In this document: piece after piece, positions 29,303 to 37,712 of the stretch
Position numbering within the stretch: the first letter of the stretch is position 1
Layout of the letters: each line of letters begins with the position of its first letter
NCBI RefSeq assembly: GCF_026968045.1
Contig: NZ_JAPVBQ010000001.1
Coordinates: 943,238-1,007,237 of the forward strand
Length of the DNA stretch: 64,000 bases
Reading direction: 5' to 3'
From: Modestobacter sp. VKM Ac-2977
GTDB taxonomy: Bacteria > Actinomycetota > Actinomycetes > Mycobacteriales > Geodermatophilaceae
The notes under the pieces: model-generated
Database searches by the model: none
Told to the model about the DNA's origin: nothing
Seen by the model: the letters and a program-made list of their open reading frames with translations, nothing else
Made by a program: the position numbers and the translations under genes

Positions 29303-30316
29303 ATGACCGGTGTCGTCACCGAGCGGCCGGGCGCGAGCCCGGCCGCCGCGCTGGAGCCGCGGCTGGCCGAGCACCGGCGCGAGCTCACCGGGTACTGCTA
29401 CCGGATGCTCGGGTCGTCCTTCGACGCGGAGGACGCGGTCCAGGAGACGATGGTCCGGGCCTGGCGGTCGCTGGACCGGCTGCAGGGCAGCGGGGCACTG
29501 CGCTCCTGGCTGTACCGGATCGCCACCAACGTCTGTCTCGACGCCCTCGACGGCCGCAAGCGCCGGGCGCTCCCGGTCGACCTGTCCGACGAGTCCTCGG
29601 CCCCCGTGCCGGCGTCGTTGGCCGGGGTGCTGGCCGATGGGGCGTGGGTCGAGCCGGCGCTGGACCGCAACGTCCTCCCCGTGGGGGGCGACCCGGCCGA
29701 CCTCGCCGTGCAGAAGGAGTCGGTGCGGCTGGCATTCGTCGCCGCGCTGCAGCTGCTGCCGCCGCGGCAGCGGGCCGTGCTGATCCTGCGGGACGTGCTG
29801 CGCTGGAAGGCCGACGAGGTGGCGGCGCTGCTCGAGACCTCCGTCGCGGCCGCCAACAGTGCGCTGCAGCGTGCCCGCGCCACCCTCGCCGCGGCCCAGG
29901 CCCAGGAGAAGGCACCCGACCGGGACGTCGCCGCCCCGGACGCCGAGCTGCTGGCCCGCTACCTGGACGCCTTCCTGCGCTACGACATCGAGGCCCTCGT
30001 CGCCCTCCTGCACGAGGACGCCGTGATGGACATGCCGCCCTACGCGATGTGGCTGCGCAGCGCCGCGGACATCGGCACCTGGTTCGCCGGCCCCGGCGCG
30101 GAGTGCCGCGGCTCGCACGTGGTGCCGCTGGAGCTCAACGGGAACCCGGCCTTCGCCCAGTGGCGGCCCAACGGGCCGGACGGCGCGCACCGGCCGTGGG
30201 CCGTCCACGCGCTGACCATGGCCGACGGGCGGATCACCCGGATGACGGCGTTCCTGGACACCCGGTTGTTCGACCTCTTCGGCCTGCCGCACGACCCGGC
30301 CGTCGCCGACCGGTGA
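29303..30316 (+). CDS. SigG-like ECF sigma factor with C-terminal SnoaL-like domain
   Basis: Sigma-70 family factor of 337 residues. Region 2 is around residues 25-90 (YCYRMLGSSFDAEDAVQETM, WLYRIATNVCLDAL), and region 4 around 150-200 (LPPRQRAVLILRDVLRWKA, then an HTH). From about 215 a SnoaL/NTF2-like domain follows (LARYLDAFLRYDIEALVALL), as in the SigG/ECF41-like group, where the extension controls activity in place of a classical anti-sigma factor. No anti-sigma gene is adjacent. ATG at 29303 lies 8 bases after AGGAG. An alternative GTG starts 3 codons earlier. Confidence 0.88.
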   Translation: MTGVVTERPGASPAAALEPRLAEHRRELTGYCYRMLGSSFDAEDAVQETMVRAWRSLDRLQGSGALRSWLYRIATNVCLDALDGRKRRALPVDLSDESSAPVPASLAGVLADGAWVEPALDRNVLPVGGDPADLAVQKESVRLAFVAALQLLPPRQRAVLILRDVLRWKADEVAALLETSVAAANSALQRARATLAAAQAQEKAPDRDVAAPDAELLARYLDAFLRYDIEALVALLHEDAVMDMPPYAMWLRSAADIGTWFAGPGAECRGSHVVPLELNGNPAFAQWRPNGPDGAHRPWAVHALTMADGRITRMTAFLDTRLFDLFGLPHDPAVADR

Positions 30317-30411
30317 ACCCGGCGGACGACGTCGTCCTCGTGGTCGACGAGGACTGAGCGGATGGGCCGGCTCCGGTACGCGGTGACCTGCCGCGACGGC
30401 GCGCCACCAGC

Positions 30412-31089
30412 TCAGCGGTCCGGGTCTCCGGGGCGGACCAGCCCGTTCTCGTAGCCGTAGACCACTGCCTGCACACGGTCGCGGAGGTGCAGTTTCTGCA
30501 GCACCCGGCTCACGTGGCTCTTGGTCGTCTGCTCGGCGATGAACAGCTCTGCGGCGATCTCGGCGTTGGAATGCCCGCCCGCCATCAGGGTCAGGACCTC
30601 CCGCTCCCGCTCGGTCAGCCCGTTCATCGCCGGGTCGGGCGGTCGGGCGGTGATGCGGGCGTCGACGAACTGCTCGATCAGCCGGCGGGTCACCCCCGGC
30701 GCCAGGAGGGCCTCACCGCCGGCGACCACGCGGATCGCCCGCAGGACCTCCTCGGGTTCGCTGTCCTTGAGCAGGAAGCCGCCGGCTCCCGCCTGCAACG
30801 CGGCGTAGACGTAGTCGTCGAGGTCGAAGGTGGTCAGCACCACGACCCGCGGCCGGTGGCTGTTCGGCTGGTCTGCGGCGAGCATGCGCCGCGTCGCCTC
30901 GAGCCCGTCGAGGACGGGCATCCGCACGTCCATCAGCACGACGTCGGGGCGCAGGCTCCGGGCCGCCGCGAGCGCCCGTTCCCCGTTCTCCGCCTCGCCG
31001 ACGACGGTCATGTCCTCCTGGGCGTCGACGACGGAGCGGATGCCCAGCCGGATCATCGACTGGTCGTCGACGACGAGCACGCGGATCAC
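30412..31089 (-). CDS. NarL/LuxR-type response regulator
   Basis: Response regulator of 225 residues. The receiver has Asp54 in VVLMDVRMPVLDG, an Asp pair at residues 8-9 and Lys in FLLKDSEPEE. The C-terminal LuxR helix-turn-helix shows LTEREREVLTLMAGGHSNAEIAAELF and SHVSRVLQKLHLRDR. GTG at 31089 overlaps the kinase stop by 4 bases (GTGA), so the pair is translationally coupled. It belongs to the common antibiotic- or envelope-responsive DesR/LiaR-like group only in a general sense. Confidence 0.93.
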   Translation of the reverse strand: MIRVLVVDDQSMIRLGIRSVVDAQEDMTVVGEAENGERALAAARSLRPDVVLMDVRMPVLDGLEATRRMLAADQPNSHRPRVVVLTTFDLDDYVYAALQAGAGGFLLKDSEPEEVLRAIRVVAGGEALLAPGVTRRLIEQFVDARITARPPDPAMNGLTEREREVLTLMAGGHSNAEIAAELFIAEQTTKSHVSRVLQKLHLRDRVQAVVYGYENGLVRPGDPDR

Positions 31090-32372
31090 GGAGCAGCCCC
31101 TGGTCCGGCCGCCACGCCGTGGTCGGGCAGGTCGGTCGCGACGGGGACCTCCGCCGCCAGCGGCAGGTGGGCGTCCACCTGCCATCCGCCACCGGGTACG
31201 GGGCCCGCGCTCGACCAGCCCCCCAGCAGCGCTGCGCGTTCGCGGATGCCGATCAGCCCGTGGCGAGCCCGGGTGGGGTCGCGGAGGTCCATGCCCGGAC
31301 CGGGCGGAGCGACCGGGGAGGCGGTCGGTGGGTTGGTGACCGTCAGCTCGATCGCGTGTCCCTCCGGTGCGAGCCGGACGTCGACCGTCGCCGACGCACC
31401 CGGGGCATGCCGGACGACGTTGCTCAGCGCCTCCTGGACCACCCGGTACGCCGCCGCCTGCACGATCTCCGGGACCTCCCGGGTCGCCAACGCCGGGTCC
31501 ACTGTCAGCCGGCCCGCCGTTCCGCCGCGCGCCGTCCCGGCGATCAGCTCGGGCAGGTCGGCCAGTGTCGCGGTCGGCGTGACCGGGGCGTTCGCCCCGT
31601 CGTCCCGCAGCACGCCGAGCAGCTGGCGCATCTCCGCCATGGCGGCCTTGGCCGAACCCGCGATCTGCTGCAGCTCGGCGGCCGCCTCCGGGCCCAGGTC
31701 GGGGAGCCGGAAGCGTGCGGTGCTGGCCTGCATGTGCACGACCGACATCGTGTGCGCCACCACGTCGTGCAGCTCCCGGGCGATCCGGGTGCGCTCCTCC
31801 ACCAGTGCCCGCCGGGCCTGCTCGACCGCCACGTCCCGCTGGGCCGCCGACAGCTCGCCGGCCAGCCGGGACCGCTGCTGCCACACCGACCCGGCCACCA
31901 GCACGAGCAGGGCGCTGGCCGCGTAGACCGCGACGGTGATGTCGCCGGCGGTCTCGCTGCCCCACTCCACCACCTGGGCGGCCATCAAGAGGGCGAGGCC
32001 CAGGAGCGAAGCTCCCCAGACCCGGGCAGCGAGCCGCCAGCCGCGGGAGACCGCCAGCAGCCCGACGTGCGCCACGAGGAGCAGGACACCGGGGACGGTG
32101 AGCGGCCAGGCCTGCCCGTCGACGGGGTCGAGCGCCAGGGCGGTGGCTGCCGCCGCCACGAACTGGACGGCGGTGGCGAGCAGTGGACGGCGCAACGCCA
32201 GCGGGAGCGCGAGGCCCTGCGGCAGGTGGATCAGCAGCGCGGCGGTGAACGGCAGCCCGTAGATGCCCGTGGTGGTCGGCAGCTGCAGGAGGACCAGCAG
32301 GATCCCGGCGATCGCCGTGCCGGCCGTCCAGGACCTCGCCGGGGCACGGTCGTCCGGCCGGGTCACCGCCAT
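31086..32372 (-). CDS. NarL-type sensor histidine kinase
   Basis: Membrane kinase of 428 residues. About five hydrophobic segments lie between residues 15 and 160 with very short loops, so the signal is probably sensed within the membrane. The HisKA_3 helix has the phospho-His in RIARELHDVVAHTMSVVHMQ, and the ATPase domain has NVVRHAPGA and a GLIGIRERAALLGG G box. ATG at 32372 has GGAGG four bases upstream; an ATG six codons earlier is possible. Operon with the response regulator. The DedA operon is divergent, about 260 bases away. Confidence 0.91.
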   Translation of the reverse strand: MAVTRPDDRAPARSWTAGTAIAGILLVLLQLPTTTGIYGLPFTAALLIHLPQGLALPLALRRPLLATAVQFVAAAATALALDPVDGQAWPLTVPGVLLLVAHVGLLAVSRGWRLAARVWGASLLGLALLMAAQVVEWGSETAGDITVAVYAASALLVLVAGSVWQQRSRLAGELSAAQRDVAVEQARRALVEERTRIARELHDVVAHTMSVVHMQASTARFRLPDLGPEAAAELQQIAGSAKAAMAEMRQLLGVLRDDGANAPVTPTATLADLPELIAGTARGGTAGRLTVDPALATREVPEIVQAAAYRVVQEALSNVVRHAPGASATVDVRLAPEGHAIELTVTNPPTASPVAPPGPGMDLRDPTRARHGLIGIRERAALLGGWSSAGPVPGGGWQVDAHLPLAAEVPVATDLPDHGVAAGPGAAP

Positions 32373-32631
32373 CCGTCCTCCACCTGCCACTTCTCCGCCG
32401 TCCGGACGGGCACCGGCCCGCCGGCGATCCCTCCCGCGGGCTCGCCTGCATGCACGCTAGAGCGTCGCGCAGGGACCGTCGTCCCTCTCCCGAGCGGGGG
32501 GACCCCCTACCCCGGTACTGGTCCGCGCCCCTGGTGCAGCCACCGCGGAGCCATGCCGAACAGCTCCGCAGGCCGACGACCACGGCGTCCTCGCCGTCCT
32601 AGCTTCTCCTCGCCGCCGGAGGGTCCGGCGG

Positions 32632-33240
32632 TTGATCCGCCCCGTTGCCCGGGGCGGGTCGGGAGGGAGCAGCGACCAGGTGCAGCCCTATCTCGTCCTG
32701 GCGCTGCTGATGCTGCTGGAGGGACCGGCCACCACGGTGGCGGCCGGTTCGATGGTCGGCGCCGGTGTGCTGGCGCTGCTGCCCGTGTGGCTGCTGGCCG
32801 TCTCCGCCGACGTCGTCGGCGACAGCCTGCTGTTCGCCCTCGGCCGGAGCGGGCGGCACGGGCGCATGCTCCCGCTGCTCGCGCGGCTCGGTGTCTCCGG
32901 AGCCCGCGCCGCGCGGCTCCGGAAGGACGTGCGTCGACGCCTCCCTCGCGTGGTGGTCGGCGCGAAGCTGGTCGACATCGGCGCCGTCCCGGCGTTCCTG
33001 GCCGCCGGTCTGGCCGGCGTCCCCTACCGCCGCTTCGTCGGCTGGGTCGCGTTCACCAGCTCCGCGCGAGCGGCCGTGCTGGTCGCCCTCGGCCTGCTGG
33101 CGGGTCCGCACATCTCGGGGATCGCCAGCTCGCCCTGGGCCTTCGTCTCGCTCAGCGCGGCCCTCGGTGTCGGTGTGCTCGCCGTCTCGTTCGTCGCCAA
33201 GAGGTTGTTCTCCCTACGGACTCGAGGAGTTCCCCAGTGA
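32632..33240 (+). CDS. DedA/SNARE-associated (VTT-domain) membrane protein
   Basis: Membrane protein of about 202 residues with four to five hydrophobic segments. It carries DedA features: LEGPATTVAAGSMVGAGVLA at the N terminus with the conserved E/G, GDSLLFALGRSGRHGRM, and RVVVGAKLVDIGAVPAFLAAGLAGVPYRRF, which holds the conserved small-residue and Arg motif. DedA proteins are now linked to lipid flipping and membrane homeostasis. The start is ambiguous: TTG at 32632 lies eight bases after GGAGGG, while GTG at 32680 is nearer the family N terminus. It overlaps the glycosyltransferase by GTGA and heads a three-gene operon. Confidence 0.82.
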   Translation: MIRPVARGGSGGSSDQVQPYLVLALLMLLEGPATTVAAGSMVGAGVLALLPVWLLAVSADVVGDSLLFALGRSGRHGRMLPLLARLGVSGARAARLRKDVRRRLPRVVVGAKLVDIGAVPAFLAAGLAGVPYRRFVGWVAFTSSARAAVLVALGLLAGPHISGIASSPWAFVSLSAALGVGVLAVSFVAKRLFSLRTRGVPQ

Positions 33241-34445
33241 AGATCCTGATCGCCGCCGACACCTATGCGCCCGACGTCAACGGCGCGTCCTACTTCGCCC
33301 AACGGCTGGCCGCCGGCCTGGCCACCGAGCACGAGGTGCACGTACTCGCCCCGTCCCGGAGCCACCACAGCACCTCCGCGCAGGCCACCGGAGGCGTCAC
33401 CGAGCACCGGGTGCGTTCCCTGCCGGTGCTCGTCCGCCGCGGCTTCCGGATCTGCCCGCCCGCCGGGTTGCAACGCCGCGTCCGAGCAGTGCTCCGGACG
33501 GTGCGACCGGACGTGGTGCACGTCCAGAGCCACTTCCTGGTGGGACGGGCGGTGCTCCGTGCGGCGCGCGCGCTGGGCATCCCCGTGGTCGCCACCAACC
33601 ACTTCATGCCGGAGAACCTGCTGCACTACGTGCCCGGTGGCGCCGCCGTCCGGCGCCGGGCGCACCAGTGGGCGTGGCGGGACGCCGCCGGCGTGCTCGC
33701 CCTCGCCGACGTGGTCACCAGCCCCACGCCGTTCGCCGCGGCGTTGGCCGAGTCGGCCGGTGTCCCCGGGCCGGTGCTGCCGATCTCCTGCGGGCTGGAC
33801 CTGGACCGCTTCGCCCCCGGGCGCGACGGTGCCCGGTTCCGCCGCAGGTACGGACTGCCCTCCGTCCCGGTCCTGGCCTCCGTCGGCCGGCTGGACCCGG
33901 AGAAGAACGTGCACGAGCTCATCGAGGCGCTCGCCCTGGTCCGGGCGCGGTCGGACCTCCACCTGCTCGTCGTCGGGGACGGTTCGGAGCGCACCAGGCT
34001 CGAGGCGCTGGCCGCCGAGCGGGGTGTGGCGGGTGCGGTGACCTTCACCGGCGTCCTGAGCGACGCCGAGCTGCCCGAGGCCTACGCGGCCGCGGACTTT
34101 TTCGGCATGGCCGGCACCGCCGAGCTGCAGAGCCTGGTGACCCTGGAGGCGATGGCCACCGGGTTGCCGGTGCTGGGCGTCGACGCCGGTGCGCTGCCGC
34201 ACCTGGTGCACCACGGGCGGACCGGCTGGCTCTACCGGCACGGCGACGTCGAGGAGCTCGCCGAGCGGCTGACCGCCCTGCTGGACGACCCGGCGTCCGC
34301 CCGGCGGATGGGCCGGCGCGCCCGGGCCGTCGCCGCAGAGCACGACCTGGGCGCCACGCTCAGCGCGTTCGTCGGCCTCTACGACGCCTGCCTCCGCTCC
34401 CGCACGGCGGACCAGCCCCGCCGCGATGTCCTGGTGCCGACATGA
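33237..34445 (+). CDS. GT4 family glycosyltransferase (PimB/MgtA-like)
   Basis: GT-B glycosyltransferase of 402 residues, family 4. The N-terminal domain opens with the nucleotide-sugar-fold pattern KILIAADTYAPDVNGASYFAQ and has DVVHVQSHFLVGRAVLRAAR. The C-terminal domain holds SVGRLDPEKNVHELIEAL, VVGDGSERTRLE and the E-x7-E motif region in GTAELQSLVTLEAMATGLPV. Resemblance is greatest to actinobacterial mannosyltransferases that act on phosphatidylinositol or diacylglycerol acceptors. The acceptor here is inferred only from the membrane-protein neighbours. GTG at 33237 has GAGGAG upstream and overlaps DedA by 4 bases. Confidence 0.9.
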   Translation: MKILIAADTYAPDVNGASYFAQRLAAGLATEHEVHVLAPSRSHHSTSAQATGGVTEHRVRSLPVLVRRGFRICPPAGLQRRVRAVLRTVRPDVVHVQSHFLVGRAVLRAARALGIPVVATNHFMPENLLHYVPGGAAVRRRAHQWAWRDAAGVLALADVVTSPTPFAAALAESAGVPGPVLPISCGLDLDRFAPGRDGARFRRRYGLPSVPVLASVGRLDPEKNVHELIEALALVRARSDLHLLVVGDGSERTRLEALAAERGVAGAVTFTGVLSDAELPEAYAAADFFGMAGTAELQSLVTLEAMATGLPVLGVDAGALPHLVHHGRTGWLYRHGDVEELAERLTALLDDPASARRMGRRARAVAAEHDLGATLSAFVGLYDACLRSRTADQPRRDVLVPT

Positions 34446-35503
34446 CCGCGCTCGCGGCGCCGCCGCGACCCGGGCCGGCGACGGCCGTCGCGGCGGACGT
34501 CCACCCGGTCCCGGGAACCAGCAGCCGGTCCGCGCCGTGGTTGCCGGTCGTCCTGCTCGGGGTGGCCGTCGCCGTCCTGGCCGGGATCGGCACCGACGTC
34601 GTCGGCGGCGACACCCTCGACGGCATGCTCAGCGACGCCGTGCACCGGCCCGCCGGCGGCTGGTGGCTCGCGGGGTGCATGGTGGGGCTGGAGATCGCGG
34701 CGGCCGGTACGGCCCTCGGGGTGCACCGCCGCCTCCCGGCCGGTGCCGTGCGGACCGCGGCGCTCGGCCTGCTGGCCCTGTGGTCGGTCGGCCTCGCCGC
34801 GGTGGCCGCGTTCCCCACCGACCTGCCCGGGCTCGACACGACAACGTGGGGACGGGTGCACCAGGTGGCGGCCGCCGTGGCGATGGTGGTGCCGCCGGTC
34901 GTCGGGCTCCTGGTCGCGGCGACCTGTTCGCCCCCGGCTCGCCGCGCCCTGCGCGGTGCGGCGGTCGGCCTCGGCGGGCTGGGCGCCTCCTTCCTGGCCC
35001 TGCACGTCCCCGTCGTGTTCGCGGGCGCCGATCCGGTGCCGGGCATCGGGCTGGTCGAGCGGCTGCTGCTGGTCGGCACGGCGACGACCGCCGTGCTCGT
35101 CGCCGCGGGCCTGGCCGGCATCGAGGCTCCACCGCTCGCCGCCGAGGGAGGTCCCGGGTCGGCCTCGCGCCCTCAACCGCCCTACCAGGTGCTGCGCCGC
35201 TGCCGGCTGCAGCGCCTGTCCCACGTCGACCGGGTCACCGGTGAACCGATCCGCCGCTACGAACACCACGGGCCCGGCGCCCTGCTGCATGTCGATGTGA
35301 AGAAGCTGGGCAACATCCCCGACGGCGGCGGCTGGCGCTACGGCGGCCGCCAGCAGGCCACAAGAACCGGGCCACCCCAGGCAAGCCCCGCAACCGGCAC
35401 TTGGCCGGTGCTCAAGGCACGGACAAGGCACGACGATGAGACCTGTTGCGAAATGCCGGGGCCCCGCCGGCGCCCTCCCGGGGACGACGGCCAGGTGTGC
35501 TGA
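34442..35503 (+). CDS. DUF998 membrane protein with IS481 transposase fragment fused at its C terminus
   Basis: The open frame encodes 353 residues. Residues about 30-235 form six hydrophobic segments with the DUF998 signature FPTDLPGLDTTTWGRVHQVAA between segments 3 and 4. The family's function is unknown. From about residue 250 the composition changes to polar, and residues about 252-305 read as the middle of an IS481-family transposase (HVDRVTGEPIRRYEHHGPG, DVKKLGNIPDGGGWR), followed by frameshifted and unrelated sequence to the stop at 35503. The native C terminus was lost or replaced by the insertion remnant. ATG at 34442 overlaps the glycosyltransferase stop by 4 bases, so translation is coupled. 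Confidence 0.75.
   Translation: MTALAAPPRPGPATAVAADVHPVPGTSSRSAPWLPVVLLGVAVAVLAGIGTDVVGGDTLDGMLSDAVHRPAGGWWLAGCMVGLEIAAAGTALGVHRRLPAGAVRTAALGLLALWSVGLAAVAAFPTDLPGLDTTTWGRVHQVAAAVAMVVPPVVGLLVAATCSPPARRALRGAAVGLGGLGASFLALHVPVVFAGADPVPGIGLVERLLLVGTATTAVLVAAGLAGIEAPPLAAEGGPGSASRPQPPYQVLRRCRLQRLSHVDRVTGEPIRRYEHHGPGALLHVDVKKLGNIPDGGGWRYGGRQQATRTGPPQASPATGTWPVLKARTRHDDETCCEMPGPRRRPPGDDGQVC
35187..35411 (+). mobile_element. Decayed IS481-family transposase fragment
   Basis: Frame +2 of this stretch encodes RLSHVDRVTGEPIRRYEHH and HVDVKKLGNIPDGGGWRYGG, the segment around the first catalytic Asp of IS481-type DDE integrases. After GRQQ the match continues only in another frame (NRATPGKPRNRH near 35371-35403), so the fragment is frameshifted and dead. 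No inverted repeats or target duplication are visible. It sits at the 3' end of a membrane-protein gene, 220 bases from tRNA-Gly. Confidence 0.75.
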
Positions 35504-35632
35504 CCGGACAGGTCGGTCAAGCGGGTACGCGGTGGTCAGCGGTCAACAGGGGTCAGTGCCGCTGAGGCACGGAAGGAGCGGCGCTGCCCGGCTGAGCCGC
35601 ACAAACGGGCATCCGAGCCGGTCAGGACGTGG

Positions 35633-35703
35633 AGCGGGTGACCGGGATCGAACCGGCATGGCCAGCTTGGAAGGCTGGGGCTCTACCATTGAGCTACACC
35701 CGC
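35633..35703 (-). tRNA. tRNA-Gly (anticodon TCC)
   Basis: On the minus strand the 71-base sequence folds as a cloverleaf: acceptor stem GCGGGTG/CACCCGC with discriminator T, D stem GCTC/GAGC, anticodon stem CCAGC/GCTGG with loop CTTCCAA (anticodon TCC), T arm with GGTTCGATCC. No CCA is encoded. Confidence 0.95.
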
Positions 35704-35779
35704 ATGCTTACCGCGCCAGCCTATCCCGTGCCCGCGCGGCGCTGTCCGCAGGCCGTCGGCCTAGACTCGCCGGTGGCCA

Positions 35780-35853
35780 CGGGGTGTAGCGCAGCTTGGT
35801 AGCGCACCTGCTTTGGGAGCAGGGGGCCGCAGGTTCAAATCCTGTCACCCCGA
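35780..35853 (+). tRNA. tRNA-Pro (anticodon TGG)
   Basis: A 74-base cloverleaf: acceptor CGGGGTG/CACCCCG with discriminator A, D stem GCGC/GCGC, anticodon stem CCTGC/GCAGG with loop TTTGGGA (anticodon TGG), T arm GCAGG/CCTGT with TTCAAAT. It is divergent from tRNA-Gly and lies 95 bases upstream of tig, on the same strand. No CCA is encoded. Confidence 0.95.
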
Positions 35854-35948
35854 CACTGCCGCGAGGTCTGGAAGACTCGCGGGCACGAACGGCCGCCGTC
35901 CCCACGGAGGCCGCGCCCATACCCGTCGTACCTGAGGAGCACGCCGCT

Positions 35949-37388
35949 GTGAAGAGCACCATCGAGAACCTGGGCCCGACCCGGGTCCGGCTCGCGATCG
36001 AGGTGCCGTGGAGCGACCTGGACCACGCCTTCGGTGAGGTCTACAAGGAGCTCGGCCGCCAGGTGCGCGTTCCCGGCTTCCGCCCCGGCAAGGTCCCGAA
36101 CCGCGTCCTCGACCAGCGGATCGGCCGCCCGGTCGTGCTCGAGCAGGTCGTCCAGCACGCCGTCCCGGAGGTCTACTCCGAGGCGATCCGGGAGAACCAG
36201 GTCCGCGTCATCAGCCAGCCCGACGTGGAGGTCACCCGGATCGACGACGGCGAGGCCCTCGCCTTCACCGCCGAGGTCGACATCGCCCCCACGCTCGAGC
36301 TGCCCCCGCTGGACTCCCTGGCCGTGACCGTCGACGACGTCGAGGTCACCGACGAGGAGATCGACCAGCAGATCACCGTCATGCGCGAGCGCTTCTCCAC
36401 CCTCTCCGGTGTCGAGCGCGCGGCCGAGGACGGCGACTTCGTCTCCATCGACCTGGAGGCCACGCTCAACGGCGAGGTGCTCGAGGACGGCAGCACCACC
36501 GGCATGTCCTACGAGGTCGGCTCCGGCAACCTCATGCAGGGCCTGGACGAGGCCGTGCGCGGTCTCTCCGCCGACGAGAGCGCCACCTTCTCCACGGCCC
36601 TCCTCGCCGGCGACCAGGCCGGTGAGATGGCCGACGTGACCGTCACCGTCCGGTCGGTCAAGACCAAGGAGCTGCCGGAGCTGGACGACGAGTTCGCCTC
36701 GATCGCCAGCGAGTTCGACACATTGGCCGAGCTGCGCGAGGACGTCCGCACCCGGCTGGCCCGCACCAAGGTGCTGCAGCAGGGCGGGCAGGCCCGCGAC
36801 AAGCTGGTCGAGCACCTGCTGGAGACCATCGAGGTCCCGGTGCCGGAGAAGCTGGTCGAGCAGGAGCTCAGCTGGCGCAGCCAGGCCATGGAGCGCGAGC
36901 TCCAGCAGGCCGGCATGGACTGGGACGCCTACTTCTCGATGGCCGAGGTCGAGAGCCGCGAGGCCTACGACGCCGAGATGCGCGAGAACGTCGAGAAGGC
37001 GGTCAAGACGCAGTTCGTGCTCGACTCCATCGCCGACGCCCGCGAGGTCACCGTCGACAACGAGGACCTCTCCGCGCAGATCATGGCCCAGGCCCAGCGC
37101 AACCGGGTCAGCCCCGAGCAGTACGCCCAGCAGCTCCAGCAGGGCAACAACATCGCCGAGTTCGTCGCCGACGTGCGGCGCACCAAGGCGCTGGCCCAGC
37201 TGCTGGAGGAGACGACGATCACCGACGAGTCGGGCAACGTCGTCGACCTGGAGGCGCTGCGTCCGCGCACCGCCGCCGCCGACTCGGCCGACGCCGAGGA
37301 CGACGCTGCCGAGGACGACGCGGCTGAGGTCGCCAAGGCCGACGCGGTCGAGGAGACCGACACCGAGGAGACGGCCGGCAAGGCCTGA
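35949..37388 (+). CDS. tig: Trigger factor, ribosome-associated chaperone and peptidyl-prolyl isomerase
   Basis: Protein of 479 residues that binds nascent chains at the ribosome exit near L23. The N-terminal ribosome-binding domain holds the GFRPGKVP signature (VPGFRPGKVPNRVLD). The FKBP-type PPIase domain follows at about 160-245 (GDFVSIDLEATLNGEVLEDG), then a long helical C-terminal domain. The last 45 residues are an acidic Asp/Glu/Ala tail, common in actinobacterial Tig. GTG at 35949 has GAGGAG ten bases upstream. It precedes clpP1-clpP2 and clpX, the same folding and degradation cluster as in mycobacteria, and ends at a strong hairpin. Confidence 0.96.
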   Translation: MKSTIENLGPTRVRLAIEVPWSDLDHAFGEVYKELGRQVRVPGFRPGKVPNRVLDQRIGRPVVLEQVVQHAVPEVYSEAIRENQVRVISQPDVEVTRIDDGEALAFTAEVDIAPTLELPPLDSLAVTVDDVEVTDEEIDQQITVMRERFSTLSGVERAAEDGDFVSIDLEATLNGEVLEDGSTTGMSYEVGSGNLMQGLDEAVRGLSADESATFSTALLAGDQAGEMADVTVTVRSVKTKELPELDDEFASIASEFDTLAELREDVRTRLARTKVLQQGGQARDKLVEHLLETIEVPVPEKLVEQELSWRSQAMERELQQAGMDWDAYFSMAEVESREAYDAEMRENVEKAVKTQFVLDSIADAREVTVDNEDLSAQIMAQAQRNRVSPEQYAQQLQQGNNIAEFVADVRRTKALAQLLEETTITDESGNVVDLEALRPRTAAADSADAEDDAAEDDAAEVAKADAVEETDTEETAGKA

Positions 37389-37405
37389 CCCACCGCGACA
37401 CCCTG

Positions 37406-37439
37406 CGCCGCCCGTACCCCGTTGGGTACGGGCGGCGCT
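37406..37439 (+). terminator. Intrinsic terminator after tig
   Basis: A perfect 15-base stem, 37406-37420 paired with 37425-37439, with loop CGTT, is followed by TGTCGTT. It begins 17 bases after the tig stop and separates tig from clpP1 transcription. Confidence 0.85.
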
Positions 37440-37495
37440 GTCGTTCCGGCGTGCCGTCCAGGTCGTCGCCTCGCAGGTCGGCGCCGGTGCCGCTG

Positions 37496-37554
37496 CGCCC
37501 ACGGCGAACACCGGCCCGCGCCGGGAGGAACCGGTCGGGGGTGCGCGTTAGGGT
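37496..37554 (+). promoter_or_regulatory. ClgR-like box and candidate -10 upstream of clpP1-clpP2
   Basis: CGCCCACGGCGAAC at 37496-37509 fits the core of the ClgR activator consensus I recall from corynebacteria (CGCYNANRGCGWWS) at all 14 positions. Forty bases downstream is a possible -10, TAGGGT at 37549-37554. An ECF-like GGAAC at 37527 with GTT at 37547 is also there, but with a short 15-base spacer. The gap between the tig hairpin and clpP1 (37440-37712) shows no gene, so the operon would have a leader of about 150 bases. ClgR control of clpP1P2 is known in actinobacteria; here it is inferred from the motif. Confidence 0.5.
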
Positions 37555-37712
37555 CGACGTGACACTCAGGCAACCCTGAAGGACGACCACACGAGGCCGC
37601 ACTGACGACCGGCACCGAGGGTCGTCCGCAGCGTCGTCGGTCGCCCCCGACCACCGGCCAACCCGTTCCACGAGACCGACTGCACCGCAGTCCTACGGAG
37701 GTCACCGCACCC

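Noticed and set aside
37527-37549. Possible ECF promoter GGAAC/GTT before clpP1
   Set aside because: The spacer is only 15 bases, outside the usual 16-20, so it was not called as a separate feature.
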